Origin: CAWHYG01 sp963833505
Lineage (GTDB): Bacteria > Eisenbacteria > RBG-16-71-46 > CAIMUX01
Assembly (NCBI GenBank): GCA_963833505.1
Contig: CAWHYG010000007.1
Span: 1,054,001 to 1,118,000 of the forward strand
Direction: 5' to 3'
Length of the DNA: 64,000 bases
Shown: in pieces, positions 37,082 through 45,596 of the stretch
How positions within the stretch are numbered: the stretch's first letter is position 1
Layout: each line of letters opens with the position of its first letter
Made by a program: the position numbers and the translations under genes
Notes under the pieces: model-generated
What the model was told of the DNA's origin: nothing
The model's input: the letters and a program-made list of their open reading frames with translations, nothing else
Databases searched by the model: none

Positions 37082-38749
37082 CTACTTCGGAGGGGCGCTC
37101 TCCCCCGTCCTGGCGCGGGATCCTCGAACGACGCCGTAGCTCTTGAGCTTTCGATAGAGGGTGGCCGAGCCGATACCGAGCTGCTCGGAGGTGCGCGTCT
37201 GGTTTCCCCCGTTGAGGTCGAGCACCGCCTTGATGTAGTCCTCTTCGATCTCCTCCAACGCCCTCACCGGTCCGGACACTGACGGCGTCGGAATCGCCTG
37301 CCGGACCTCTTCCGGCAGGTCGTCGAACTCGACCAGCTCGGTGCGGTTGAGAACCACGGCCCGTTCGATGGCGCTCTGCAGCTCGCGGACGTTGCCCGGC
37401 CATCCGTATCGCAAGAGCTGGTCCGCGGCGCGCGGAGAAAACCCGGACACTAGGCGTTCGTACCGCGTGGTCGACTCGAGCAGCAGCGTCCGCGCCAGAG
37501 GCAGGATGTCCTCCCGTCGGTCGCGGAGCGGCGGCACGTGCAACTGAACCACGTTCAGCCGGTAGAACAGATCCTTGCGGAAGCGGCCCGAGTCGATCTC
37601 CTCGGCGAGCTCGCGGTTGGTCGTGGCCATGACCCGCACGTTGACCGTTCGGCTCTTGCTCTCGCCGACGCGGCGAATCTCGCGCTCCTGGAGAACCCGC
37701 AAGAGTTTGACCTGCATTCCGGGCGAAACGTCGCCGATTTCATCCAGAAGGATGGAGCCGCCGTTAGCCGCCTCGAACAAGCCGATCCGGTCATGCGTCG
37801 CTCCGGTGAACGCGCCGCGTACGTGGCCGAAGAGTTCGCTTTCCAGAAGAGACTCGGTGATGGCGCCGCAGTTGACCGCGATGAACGGACCCGACGTGCG
37901 GGCGGACTCCTCATGCACCAGATGCGCGATCAGCTCCTTGCCCGCGCCGCTCTCGCCCGTGATGAGGATGGTGGAGTCGACCTTGGCGATCCGGCGAGCC
38001 AGGTCGATCACCCGACGCATGGCAACACTCCGGGAGATCATCCCCCGCGGGTCGTCGGCCTCGGGGGCCACGCGGGCAAGCACGCGCTTCCTCTCGCGAA
38101 GCTTCCGTTCCGCCTCCTTCAGGTCCTCGGTGATTCGGTGGAGCGACGGTTCAAGCCAGGCCGCCAGATTCTCCTGGCGGTAGAAGAGAAGATCCGCGGC
38201 CCGTTCGTCTCCCCACTCCTCGCGCGTCCGGCCGAGAAGGTGGCAAACGGCATCGCCCCGACCGATGCATCGTTCCTCAAGGACATAGATCTCCTTGCCC
38301 AGTGCCCGGCTCAGATAGCCGCTGGTCAGACCGCAGATGGTCCAGCATACCGCGGTATCGCTGAGTCCGAGGTGGGCGATGTGCTGCTCCGCCTCGAACG
38401 ACCCTGCGAGCGTCAATCCCCGATCGGTCAGCGAACCGGGGGCGCCCGGCCCGAGGCGATACATGCCTTCGAGCATGTGGACGCGGCCGCAGGCGTGATG
38501 CCAGTCGTCCTCGCTCTCCCATTGGAACAGGTCCTGCATCGCCTCGGCCATGCGCCAGCCCTGGACAAAGCCGAACCGGGTGAGAACGGCGCGCGCCGTC
38601 GTGACGCCGAAGTGGTTGATCAGCTCCTTGCGCAGATTGCCCTTGGCCGTGGCGTCTATGATGAGCGCGCGCTGGCCGGCAAATCGGACGATCCCGTCCT
38701 CAGAATCGAATTCAACCAGCTCATTGATGCTGAGGTCCTCGACGCGCAT
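37082..38749 (-). CDS. Sigma-54-dependent transcriptional activator with XylR_N/V4R sensor domain
   Basis: 555 residues. ATG 38749 follows GAAGGAGGGTGCG. An XylR_N domain (FGVTTARAVLTRFGFVQGWR) leads into a V4R small-ligand domain with conserved cysteines (VCWTICGLTSGYLSRALGKE, then CIGRGDAVCHLLG). The AAA+ domain is complete: GESGAGKELIAH, the sigma-54 contact loop GAFTGA, GGSILLDEIGD, FRKDLFYRLNV and WPGNVRELQ. A Fis-type HTH ends the protein (NQTRTSEQLGIGSATLYRKL). In XylR/DmpR relatives the V4R domain binds aromatic or other small ligands. Sites resembling -24/-12 promoters occur at 40291, 41708 and 51656, so it may control the envelope genes around it. Confidence 0.92.
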   Translation of the reverse strand: MRVEDLSINELVEFDSEDGIVRFAGQRALIIDATAKGNLRKELINHFGVTTARAVLTRFGFVQGWRMAEAMQDLFQWESEDDWHHACGRVHMLEGMYRLGPGAPGSLTDRGLTLAGSFEAEQHIAHLGLSDTAVCWTICGLTSGYLSRALGKEIYVLEERCIGRGDAVCHLLGRTREEWGDERAADLLFYRQENLAAWLEPSLHRITEDLKEAERKLRERKRVLARVAPEADDPRGMISRSVAMRRVIDLARRIAKVDSTILITGESGAGKELIAHLVHEESARTSGPFIAVNCGAITESLLESELFGHVRGAFTGATHDRIGLFEAANGGSILLDEIGDVSPGMQVKLLRVLQEREIRRVGESKSRTVNVRVMATTNRELAEEIDSGRFRKDLFYRLNVVQLHVPPLRDRREDILPLARTLLLESTTRYERLVSGFSPRAADQLLRYGWPGNVRELQSAIERAVVLNRTELVEFDDLPEEVRQAIPTPSVSGPVRALEEIEEDYIKAVLDLNGGNQTRTSEQLGIGSATLYRKLKSYGVVRGSRARTGESAPPK

Positions 38750-38973
38750 CGCACCCTCCTTCGGCTTCATCGATTCTGCATCACAATGATCGGGTCGACA
38801 AGTGATTGATTTACCGAGCTCGTTATTCATCACGCAGTTACGCTGGACCTCAAAGTGCCTTCACGAGTTACCGTGGGCGAGATCGCCTGATCAAAACGAC
38901 TGAATGCCGGCGAATCGGGTCCGGCGCCGGCACCTGGCCTCTCCCCGAGCCGCGGCAGGCAAGAACGAAGAGC

Positions 38974-39006
38974 GGCGGAGAGACCCCGTATCAAGGTCTC
39001 TCCGCC
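38974..39006 (-). terminator. Hairpin with a perfect 12-bp stem downstream of the lipoprotein gene
   Basis: GGCGGAGAGACC and GGTCTCTCCGCC form a perfect 12-base stem with a nine-base loop. Read on the minus strand it lies about 90 bases beyond the stop of the gene at 39098 and is followed by a modestly T-rich stretch. It is probably the terminator of that gene; a regulatory role is possible. Confidence 0.6.
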
Positions 39007-39097
39007 GGATCGCACGTTCCGCCCCTGGCGGAGCATCGCGGCGACAGGAAATCCGCGGGCAGATCGCTCTGCCCCGCTGATTCGTGTCGCCCCAAGA

Positions 39098-40201
39098 TCA
39101 GTTCAGACAGCCGATGGACCAGAGTCCCGCGAAGACGCCATCGGTGCCATTGAGCCGGGAATGCCAAGCCCAACGGATCGCACCAATGGCGCTGCCGTGG
39201 GAATCGAGCAGCTCGCCCTGGAAGGAACCCACCTCACCAATGGCGTTCGGACCGGTTTCCGCCGTCTCCGAACCGCCATCCGTCCAGGTTCCGGTGACGA
39301 TGCCCAGGAAGTTTCCGCGGGCGTCGATGTACTTGGCGAAGAGTACCCTGCTTCCCTGGGTGTTGGTGCCGAAGAACCCGCTCAGGTCACCCAAGATCTC
39401 GCCGTGGTTGCCGAGAACCCGTCCACGAATCGATCCGCTTCCGCCCGTGGTCGTGGGAAGAAGCCAGACACCGTTGTGGAAGCCCCGCACGCAGCTTCCC
39501 TTCTCCACGCGAAAGGCCTGGATCGCGAACCGGTTCCCTGCCTGGTCCGTCACGTAGGTCGTGTCCATGTTGGCCAGGTTGTTGACGAGAAGTGTCCAGG
39601 TGTGGGCGCCGGCCACGATGGTGAGGGTATCCCGGGATCCGTCGGATCCGTCGGGGAGCGGCTGATAGACCCAGAAGCGGATGCCGTCATAACTGTCCGT
39701 GGTGTGGCTCACCCAATCAATCCTCATCCGGTTGGTGCGTGGCAGAACCACGTGATCCGTGTTTTCGAAGGCAATCGTGGAGCGCACCACCAGAGCGCCT
39801 CGGTTCACGGCCGCGTCCCCGTTCCAGTCGGTCACGACTCCCGCACCGGGATTGCCGGCCAGGATGCGATTGGCGGGATCCTTCCGCAGAATTCCCCAGA
39901 GGAGGGTCACCGCGTAGGCGTGGATCGAGTCCGGCATGGTCGCCCAGATCGCGACCTGCTGGTCGGTGGTCTCGAGCGGATCCGCCGCGGCCACTTCCGC
40001 GGTGCCGCTGCCGACCAGAGCCTGATTGCCGAAACCAGGTTGTTCGGCCAGGACGTTGAATCCTCCGTTCGACAGGTTGAGATTCTGGGTCTCCGACGTC
40101 GCGTTGCTCGGCGCGGTCGAACTCTTGCCGCAACCGCTCGCAACCAGCCCGCCCAGTACCAGGGCTGCAGCCAACAACAGTGGTCCGTGTTTCCCTAACA
40201 C
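39098..40201 (-). CDS. Lipoprotein of unknown function
   Basis: 367 residues. GTG 40201 is chosen because GAAAGGAGCGACTCGA precedes it. The signal sequence ends in a lipobox (LVLGGLVASGC), so the mature protein is lipid-anchored. The mature part is beta-rich with no family I recognise. It contains WVSHTTDSYDGIRFWVY, and near the C-terminus Gly-rich strands such as GSIRGRVLGNHGEILGDL and GNFLGIVTGTWTDGG, each describing a short repeated pattern. Two Cys near the C-terminus (GSCVRGFHNG and SIGCLN) may pair. A sigma-54-like promoter lies 90 bases upstream of the GTG. Confidence 0.75.
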   Translation of the reverse strand: MLGKHGPLLLAAALVLGGLVASGCGKSSTAPSNATSETQNLNLSNGGFNVLAEQPGFGNQALVGSGTAEVAAADPLETTDQQVAIWATMPDSIHAYAVTLLWGILRKDPANRILAGNPGAGVVTDWNGDAAVNRGALVVRSTIAFENTDHVVLPRTNRMRIDWVSHTTDSYDGIRFWVYQPLPDGSDGSRDTLTIVAGAHTWTLLVNNLANMDTTYVTDQAGNRFAIQAFRVEKGSCVRGFHNGVWLLPTTTGGSGSIRGRVLGNHGEILGDLSGFFGTNTQGSRVLFAKYIDARGNFLGIVTGTWTDGGSETAETGPNAIGEVGSFQGELLDSHGSAIGAIRWAWHSRLNGTDGVFAGLWSIGCLN

Positions 40202-40290
40202 TCGAGTCGCTCCTTTCAAACCGGGTCCCGAGAGCATTGCCGACGAGGCCGATCGCTTCGGCGCTGCCGTCGGGCTTCACACTTCTAATA

Positions 40291-40305
40291 GCCAGAACCA
40301 TGCCA
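40291..40305 (-). promoter_or_regulatory. Possible sigma-54 promoter upstream of the lipoprotein gene
   Basis: On the minus strand TGGCATGGTTCTGGC matches TGGCAC-N5-TTGC at 8 of 10 positions, with GG and GC exactly spaced. It is 90 bases from the GTG start. Confidence 0.4.
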
Positions 40306-40486
40306 TCCGATGCTCTCTGCCTTCCTGGAGACGTGAGTGCCTGGAGGCGCAGGTTTTACACCGTCCGCGCCTGGGCCGGCGGGTATCGGTTTCGACGAAT
40401 TGCCGATTCATGCTCCCCGGAATCGATCAGAATGACGCATTACACAACGGACGCCGGACGCCGGCTGGGCGGTCCCGGGTGGGCGC

Positions 40487-40521
40487 AACGAAAGGGCGGC
40501 AAGTTCATCACTCGCCGCCCT
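40487..40521 (-). terminator. Rho-independent terminator of the DUF6600 gene
   Basis: On the minus strand the stem AGGGCGGC/GCCGCCCT with a 13-base loop is followed by TTCGTT. It lies about 30 bases beyond the stop of the gene at 40552. Confidence 0.65.
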
Positions 40522-40551
40522 CGTTCCACCCCGGCGTTAGCCGCCGCTGTT

Positions 40552-41652
40552 CTAGCGCGACTTCTTGACTTTCATCGGCTTCACGACCTGCTTTTGCATT
40601 CGCTGCGCGAGCACATTTCGCTGCTGCGTGGCGTGCGCTTCGAACGCCTGCTGCTCGGTCGCCTGGCGCTGACGAATCTCATCGACCGCGGTCCCCTTTC
40701 CCTGGGCGCGTAGCTCGCTTGCCTGATCGCGCAGAAGACGCGTGCGCTCGTCCTTGAGGTCGCTTTCGAGCTTGCGTTGTTGCGCGGCGCGTTGGCTTTG
40801 CAGGACCTTGTCGGGGATGACGCTCGCTCGCTGCGCCGTTGAGGGCGCGGGCGCCTGCCCGGCAGGAGCGGATCGTACCGTGGGGCGGAAGAAACCGACG
40901 GTTCCCTTGCCCGCCGATCGACCGTCCCCGCGTCCCGGAGCGGCCGCATCGGCGACTCTGAACTGGGGCACTTTCCGTCCGACATTCCGTTCAACCAGGG
41001 CCACGTCGATCCCGACGTCGGCCGGACGTCCGCCGCGCACCTCGATCCGCGTGGCATCGCGCGAGCGTGAGAAGAGGGTGACGTTGCGGGCGACCGAAAC
41101 CACCTGCCCGCGAAGATTCCCATCGAGGAAGTGCCTCTGGGGCACGAAGCACCACTCGTAGGAAGGGATGGCGTCCGCGCCGGAAAAATCAAGGCCGGCC
41201 GAATCGTTCCAACGGGCCGTGGGGGGCAACGGCGCCCAGCCTACGCAATCATCGCCGTTACGCCAAGCCACCCAGGCCGGAGCCCACTCGGTGCCGGGAA
41301 CCCACACCCAGCCGTACGAGTCGTCGAAGGTCCAGCGCCCGTAGTGGTAGGTTGCCCAGCCCCATGGCTCGTTTGAGGCCCAGCTCCATCCGTAGTCGGT
41401 GTTCTCCCAATGGCCGTCCTGGTATGGCCGCCAGTTCGCGAGCATGTCATACGGCGTCCAGACCCAGCCAAAGTTCGGGTCCTGGATCCACTGTCCGTAC
41501 GGTGAAAGGCTGTCGTAGAAATACGAAATGCTGACCGGGCTCCCGGGCGAGCCCACCTCGACGCGCACATCGGTCTGCGCTCGGCCGGTCGCGCAACCCA
41601 ACAGGGTCGCGAACAGCGCGAGGCAAAGGGACCGCGCAATGAATCGTCTCAT
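40552..41652 (-). CDS. DUF6600-type lipoprotein with Trp/Tyr-rich repeats
   Basis: 366 residues. ATG 41652 follows GGAGAACGACC. The signal sequence ends with a lipobox-like ATLLGC. The mature protein has the DUF6600 pattern of aromatic repeats: FYDSLSPYGQWIQDPNFGW, then WRPYQDGHWENTDYGWSW, WATYHYGRWTFDDSYGWVW and CVGWAPLPP. The C-terminal 130 residues are a basic coiled coil (RAAQQRKLESDLKDERTRLL). DUF6600 proteins are exported and of unknown role, often next to envelope-stress genes. A perfect sigma-54 promoter lies 56 bases upstream. Confidence 0.85.
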   Translation of the reverse strand: MRRFIARSLCLALFATLLGCATGRAQTDVRVEVGSPGSPVSISYFYDSLSPYGQWIQDPNFGWVWTPYDMLANWRPYQDGHWENTDYGWSWASNEPWGWATYHYGRWTFDDSYGWVWVPGTEWAPAWVAWRNGDDCVGWAPLPPTARWNDSAGLDFSGADAIPSYEWCFVPQRHFLDGNLRGQVVSVARNVTLFSRSRDATRIEVRGGRPADVGIDVALVERNVGRKVPQFRVADAAAPGRGDGRSAGKGTVGFFRPTVRSAPAGQAPAPSTAQRASVIPDKVLQSQRAAQQRKLESDLKDERTRLLRDQASELRAQGKGTAVDEIRQRQATEQQAFEAHATQQRNVLAQRMQKQVVKPMKVKKSR

Positions 41653-41707
41653 GGTCGTTCTCCAGTCCGGTTGGCCGCGGGTGCGGCGTAAACTCCAGAT
41701 CTATCGC

Positions 41708-41723
41708 TGCAAAAGGCGTGCCA
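41708..41723 (-). promoter_or_regulatory. Sigma-54 (-24/-12) promoter of the DUF6600 gene
   Basis: Read on the minus strand the sequence is TGGCACGCCTTTTGCA, a perfect match to TGGCACG-N4-TTGCA. The ATG of the DUF6600 gene is 56 bases downstream. It overlaps the intergenic space after the ompA stop (41728). An intact sigma-54 activator is encoded 3 kb away. Confidence 0.75.
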
Positions 41724-41727
41724 GGCG

Positions 41728-42828
41728 TCAAAGAGCCCGCAACTCGACGCGTCGATTCGCCTGAAGGCCTGCCGGCGTGGTGTTCGGCGCGATCGGCCGC
41801 AGCTCGCCGTATCCCCTCACCTCAAAGCGGTCTCGGTTCAGCTTTCGATCAAGGAAATACTGCAGGACGGCATTGGCCCGCCTCTCCGAAAGCGCCTGGT
41901 TGTAAGCCATGCGGCCTCGGCTGTCCGCGTGGCCTTCGATGGCCAGGCGCAGATCCGGGTCATCGCGCAGCCGGTTCACCACGGCGTCCAGCGCAGGCAG
42001 GTCGCCAGCCCGGATGGTGGACTTCGCGGTGGAAAAATGCAGGAGCGTCGGTTCGAACGGCGGCCGCGGCGCGGCGCTCGGCGCCGGGGACACGGGTGAC
42101 ACGACAGGCGCGGGAGGGGACGGCGGGGGCGGCGGGGATGGAGCGACCGGCGGCGGCAGATTCGCCTGCGCAGCGGGAGGCGCCGGAGGCGACTCCTGAG
42201 CTGGCTCCTGCCGTCTCGGGCCGGGCAGAAGGGACAGGCCCAGGGCCAGATCAACGTTGTTCTGATTCCGGTTCACCGGCTGCCGCAGAAACACGCTGGC
42301 CAGGCGCCCATCGAGGCGGAGGGCCCAGATCCCGGCGAATCGCCAGCGCAACCCGGCACCCGCATGGATCCCGAAATCCGCTTCATTCAACGGTCCGATC
42401 AAGGTCCGCTCCAGTCCGATTCCGGCCGCAACGAAGGGATCGAGGCGTTTCTCCGGCGCCAGCCGGTAGAGCCCGGACAGACGAACGGCGTCGAGATCCG
42501 CGTCATACCGGCTCCGTTGCGAGAAGACGTTTCCCGCCGGCCCGAACACTCCCGTCCATTTCGAGAAGATCCGCTGCACCGAAGCTTCCACTCCCACGCG
42601 ACGCGTCAAGGCCAACCCGAGACGTCCGCCGATCAAGGGGCCGGTTTTGACCGTGTAACCGCCGTAGGTGTCCGGGATGCTCAACCCGCCGAATGCGCCG
42701 ACTTCAAGGCGTCCCGCGGTCTTCCCAGCGTCGTCTGCGGCCTGGGCCGCGAGCGGTGTTCCGCATAATGCAAGCGCGCATATCCATGCCCAGGGGACGG
42801 GGATTCCTGACTCGCGGTGTGCCCGCAT
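41728..42828 (-). CDS. OmpA family outer-membrane protein (barrel plus OmpA domain)
   Basis: 366 residues. ATG 42828 follows CGGAGGAGTC, with a signal peptide after it (WICALALCGTPLAAQA). The first half is an eight-strand-like barrel (LEVGAFGGLSIPDTYGG, RLGLALTRRVGVEASVQRI, VFLRQPVNRNQNNVDLALG). A Pro-rich hinge of about 45 residues follows, then the peptidoglycan-binding OmpA domain (LAIEGHADSRG, YNQALSERRANAVLQYFL, NRRVELRAL). It would tie the outer membrane to the cell wall. It is followed 75 bases later by the DUF6600 gene, which has its own sigma-54 promoter. Confidence 0.9.
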   Translation of the reverse strand: MRAHRESGIPVPWAWICALALCGTPLAAQAADDAGKTAGRLEVGAFGGLSIPDTYGGYTVKTGPLIGGRLGLALTRRVGVEASVQRIFSKWTGVFGPAGNVFSQRSRYDADLDAVRLSGLYRLAPEKRLDPFVAAGIGLERTLIGPLNEADFGIHAGAGLRWRFAGIWALRLDGRLASVFLRQPVNRNQNNVDLALGLSLLPGPRRQEPAQESPPAPPAAQANLPPPVAPSPPPPPSPPAPVVSPVSPAPSAAPRPPFEPTLLHFSTAKSTIRAGDLPALDAVVNRLRDDPDLRLAIEGHADSRGRMAYNQALSERRANAVLQYFLDRKLNRDRFEVRGYGELRPIAPNTTPAGLQANRRVELRAL

Positions 42829-43249
42829 GACTCCTCCGATGGCCGATGCCGGTTGGGCCAACCGAGGGCGTCGATCGGCCGATGAAGGTTCCAGGCGCGT
42901 CGGGTTGTTCGCAACGACCTCAGACCGGCGGCACTCGTGGACCACAAGCACCGGCGGTTGAACAGGACGCCGGTTCTGCAGTGTCAGAACAGTGCCAATC
43001 GCCTCTGTCGGCCCTGGCAGGCGGGCGAGTCGCGCTGCCACTGTAGCCTTACGACTACGGGAGCTCTTTCGGACGATGGCTCCCCAGGGCCATATGTACG
43101 CCATGATGACGCCACGCTCGATCAGAATGATCGGTGTTGATCAAGTGACGAGGTGCCTCTGGCGTCGGTCCTTGCGCGGCCCCGGTCGCCCGATTAGACT
43201 CCCTGGACAGTTGCGACCCCAGGCCCGCTTCCGGAGGTGAGAAGGACTT
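42829..43249. other. Divergent intergenic region between ompA-like and MarC genes
   Basis: About 420 bases without a gene. It contains TGGCGTCGGTCCTTGC at 43164-43179, which has both halves of a -24/-12 promoter but one base too many between them. No good -10/-35 pair is visible. GGAGGTGAGAAGGACTT before 43250 is the MarC ribosome site. Confidence 0.4.
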
Positions 43250-43894
43250 GTGAGCTTGCACGACTACTGGTTGCACGGCATCACCGTCTTTATGGGCTTT
43301 TTTGCCATTCTCAACCCGGTCGGAAACCTCCCGGTCTATCTCGGAATGGTTCAGGAATTCGACCTGCGAACCCAACGGGAGGTTGCGTTCAAGGCGGTCC
43401 TGGTGGCCTTCTCCATCATCGCCGTCTTCAGCCTCTTCGGACACTTCATCTTCCGGTTGTTCGGGATCACCCTGCCCGCGTTCCAGATAGCCGGAGGGTT
43501 GATCGTATTCGTCATGGGATACAACCTGCTCAACGCCAGGGCCACCTTCCACTCCCAGGATCCGGTCAGAGGAGAAGACAGGGAAGCGCTGGGCAGGGAC
43601 ATGGCCATAACCCCTCTCGGAACTCCCTTGCTGGCAGGCCCGGGAGCGATCGCGGCGGCGATGAACTTCGTCGGCCAGGAAAGGTCGGTGCTGAACACAT
43701 CCCTGGTGGTCGGCATTTTCGGTCTCATGTGCCTGATCACCTACCTCTTGTTTGTCTTTGGCAAGGCGCTGTCGTCCCGTGTCAACCCGGGCGTTCTCAC
43801 CGTCGTGACCCGCGTGATGGGCCTCATTCTCTCTGTGATTGCCATCCAGATGCTGATCTTCGGGATTGAAGGATCGATCAAGCTGGCCTCGTAA
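43250..43894 (+). CDS. MarC family integral membrane protein
   Basis: 214 residues, GTG start after AGAAGGACTT. Six membrane helices of MarC type: ITVFMGFFAILNPVGNLPVYL (with the conserved NPVGNLP), VLVAFSIIAVFSLFGHFIF, IAGGLIVFVMGYNLL, then ITPLGTPLLAGPGAIAAAMN, LMCLITYLLFVFG and VMGLILSVIAIQMLIFGIEG. The family was once linked to antibiotic resistance, but its role as a transporter is unproven. It stands alone upstream of the mla operon, 123 bases away. Confidence 0.88.
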   Translation: MSLHDYWLHGITVFMGFFAILNPVGNLPVYLGMVQEFDLRTQREVAFKAVLVAFSIIAVFSLFGHFIFRLFGITLPAFQIAGGLIVFVMGYNLLNARATFHSQDPVRGEDREALGRDMAITPLGTPLLAGPGAIAAAMNFVGQERSVLNTSLVVGIFGLMCLITYLLFVFGKALSSRVNPGVLTVVTRVMGLILSVIAIQMLIFGIEGSIKLAS

Positions 43895-44017
43895 GGAACG
43901 CGTTCCCGGCTGAGCGTTGAACGGCCGGGAGATTGCATGATAAATCTTCCAGCCGGTGTCCATCGAGGCGGGTTCCGTGACCCGCCGCCGTCTTCAGGCT
44001 GACAAACGCGGAGAAAC

Positions 44018-44818
44018 ATGGTCACAGCGATCGCAACAAAAGCCCTGCGCGCGCCGTTCCGCGCCGCAGGGCGCGCCTTCGAGGGAATTGCGCGGCAGGC
44101 CGGCGGAATGGCGATCCTCGTCTGGCAGATCGGCGCCGCGATCGTACAAGGCCGGGTGTCCTTCCGCGAGGTCGTGGCGCAGGCCTATGCCATGGGCGCC
44201 CAGAGCATTCCGCTCGTCTGCGTGACCGGGATACTCTCCGGACTGGTCACGTCGCAACAGGGCGGATATCAGTTCTCCAGCTCCGTACCTTTGTATGTCC
44301 TGGGCAGCGTGGTGGCCGAAAGCATCATCCTGGAACTGGGACCGGTCATGACCGCCTTTGTCCTCATTGGCCAGGTGGGCGCGCGGATCACCGCCGAAAT
44401 CGGCACCATGAAGGTCACGGAGCAGATTGATGCCCTGTTGTCCCTGGGCCGTGACCCCGTGGCCGTTCTGGCCGCTCCCCGCGTGATCGCCGGCACGATC
44501 GCCACCCCACTGCTCGTGGGGCTGGCCAACGCCGTGGGCGTCTTCTCCGGCCTGCTGGCCTCCAAGGCCACCATGGGCCTCGGCTCGGAGTCGTTTCTCT
44601 ACGGGGCCCGGCTCTTCTGGAACAGCTTCGACCTGTTCTATTCGCTGGCCAAGGGGCTGGCTTTCGGGTTCATCATTCCGGTCATCTCCTGCCACACCGG
44701 CTTCCGCACCCGGGGCGGAGCCGAGGGTGTCGGCCGCGCCACCACTTCCTCCGTCGTCATCATGATCATCTCGGTGCTGGTCCTGGACGCCCTTTTCCCG
44801 CCCTTGTTCCTGAATTGA
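44018..44818 (+). CDS. mlaE: MlaE family lipid ABC transporter permease
   Basis: 266 residues. The family core is present: SIPLVCVTGILSGLVTSQQG, then LELGPVMTAFVLIGQVGARITAE and IGTMKVTEQIDALLSLGRDP. Five to six membrane helices are expected, ending with MIISVLVLDALFP. MlaE is the inner-membrane permease of the MCE lipid (phospholipid) transport system that maintains outer-membrane asymmetry. Its stop is 7 bases before mlaF, so the genes form an operon mlaE-mlaF-mlaD. Confidence 0.93.
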   Translation: MVTAIATKALRAPFRAAGRAFEGIARQAGGMAILVWQIGAAIVQGRVSFREVVAQAYAMGAQSIPLVCVTGILSGLVTSQQGGYQFSSSVPLYVLGSVVAESIILELGPVMTAFVLIGQVGARITAEIGTMKVTEQIDALLSLGRDPVAVLAAPRVIAGTIATPLLVGLANAVGVFSGLLASKATMGLGSESFLYGARLFWNSFDLFYSLAKGLAFGFIIPVISCHTGFRTRGGAEGVGRATTSSVVIMIISVLVLDALFPPLFLN

Positions 44819-44825
44819 GCGGCGC

Positions 44826-45596
44826 ATGATCGAGTATAGGGACATATACAAAGCCTTCGAGGTGCCGGTCCTGTCCGGGGTGAGTCTGAAGGTGGAGACA
44901 GGACAGTGCCTCGCCATCGTCGGACCTTCCGGGACGGGCAAGAGCGTCCTCCTCAAGACGACCAACGGCCTGCTCCGACCGGACCGGGGCGATGTCTTCA
45001 TCGACGGCGAGTCCGTGTTCAACTCCGGGCGGAAGGCGCTGGAAAGGATCCGGCGGAAGATCGGGTATGTCTTTCAATACGCGGCCCTGTTCGATTCCAT
45101 GACCATCTACGAGAACGTCTGCCAGGGGCTGATCGGTGAGGACGTCTGGCGAAACCGCACTCCGGAAGTGCTGCGGAAGGTGTGTGAGGCCCTCGAGGCC
45201 GTGAATCTTGAACCGGACCAGGTTCTCAACAAACAGCCGGCCGAGCTCTCCGGCGGCATGCGCAAGCGCGTCGGCCTGGCCCGGGCGATCGTGGGCCGCC
45301 CCGAGATCGTGCTCTACGACGAACCCGTCACGGGCCTCGACCCGGTCAATTCCGCGGCCGTCGGGCTCCTCATGACCGCCATTCGAGAGCGAATGCGGGT
45401 CACCGCCATCGTAGTGACCCATGACATCGAACAGGCCCTCGGGATCTCCGAGCAGATCGCGCTCCTCTCGAACGGAAAGCTTCGCTTTGTCGGAACGCCG
45501 TCGGAATTCAAGGCCAATCCGGACCCGCTGGTGCGGGCGTTCGCCGACCGCAGGGCGGCCACCGCCGCGGCAGTCAAGATCATGGAGGAATCGTGA
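44826..45596 (+). CDS. mlaF: MlaF family ABC transporter ATP-binding protein
   Basis: 256 residues. Walker A is IVGPSGTGKSVLLK; the signature is ELSGGMRKRVGLARAI (the SGGMRKR form is typical of MlaF); Walker B is IVLYDEPVTGLDPV; the switch His is in VTHDIEQAL. It powers the MlaE permease. The stop overlaps the mlaD start (GTGA), indicating translational coupling. Confidence 0.94.
   Translation: MIEYRDIYKAFEVPVLSGVSLKVETGQCLAIVGPSGTGKSVLLKTTNGLLRPDRGDVFIDGESVFNSGRKALERIRRKIGYVFQYAALFDSMTIYENVCQGLIGEDVWRNRTPEVLRKVCEALEAVNLEPDQVLNKQPAELSGGMRKRVGLARAIVGRPEIVLYDEPVTGLDPVNSAAVGLLMTAIRERMRVTAIVVTHDIEQALGISEQIALLSNGKLRFVGTPSEFKANPDPLVRAFADRRAATAAAVKIMEES

Noticed and set aside
43164..43179. Sigma-54 promoter for marC
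   Set aside because: Both half-sites are present but the spacer is one base too long, which sigma-54 rarely tolerates.
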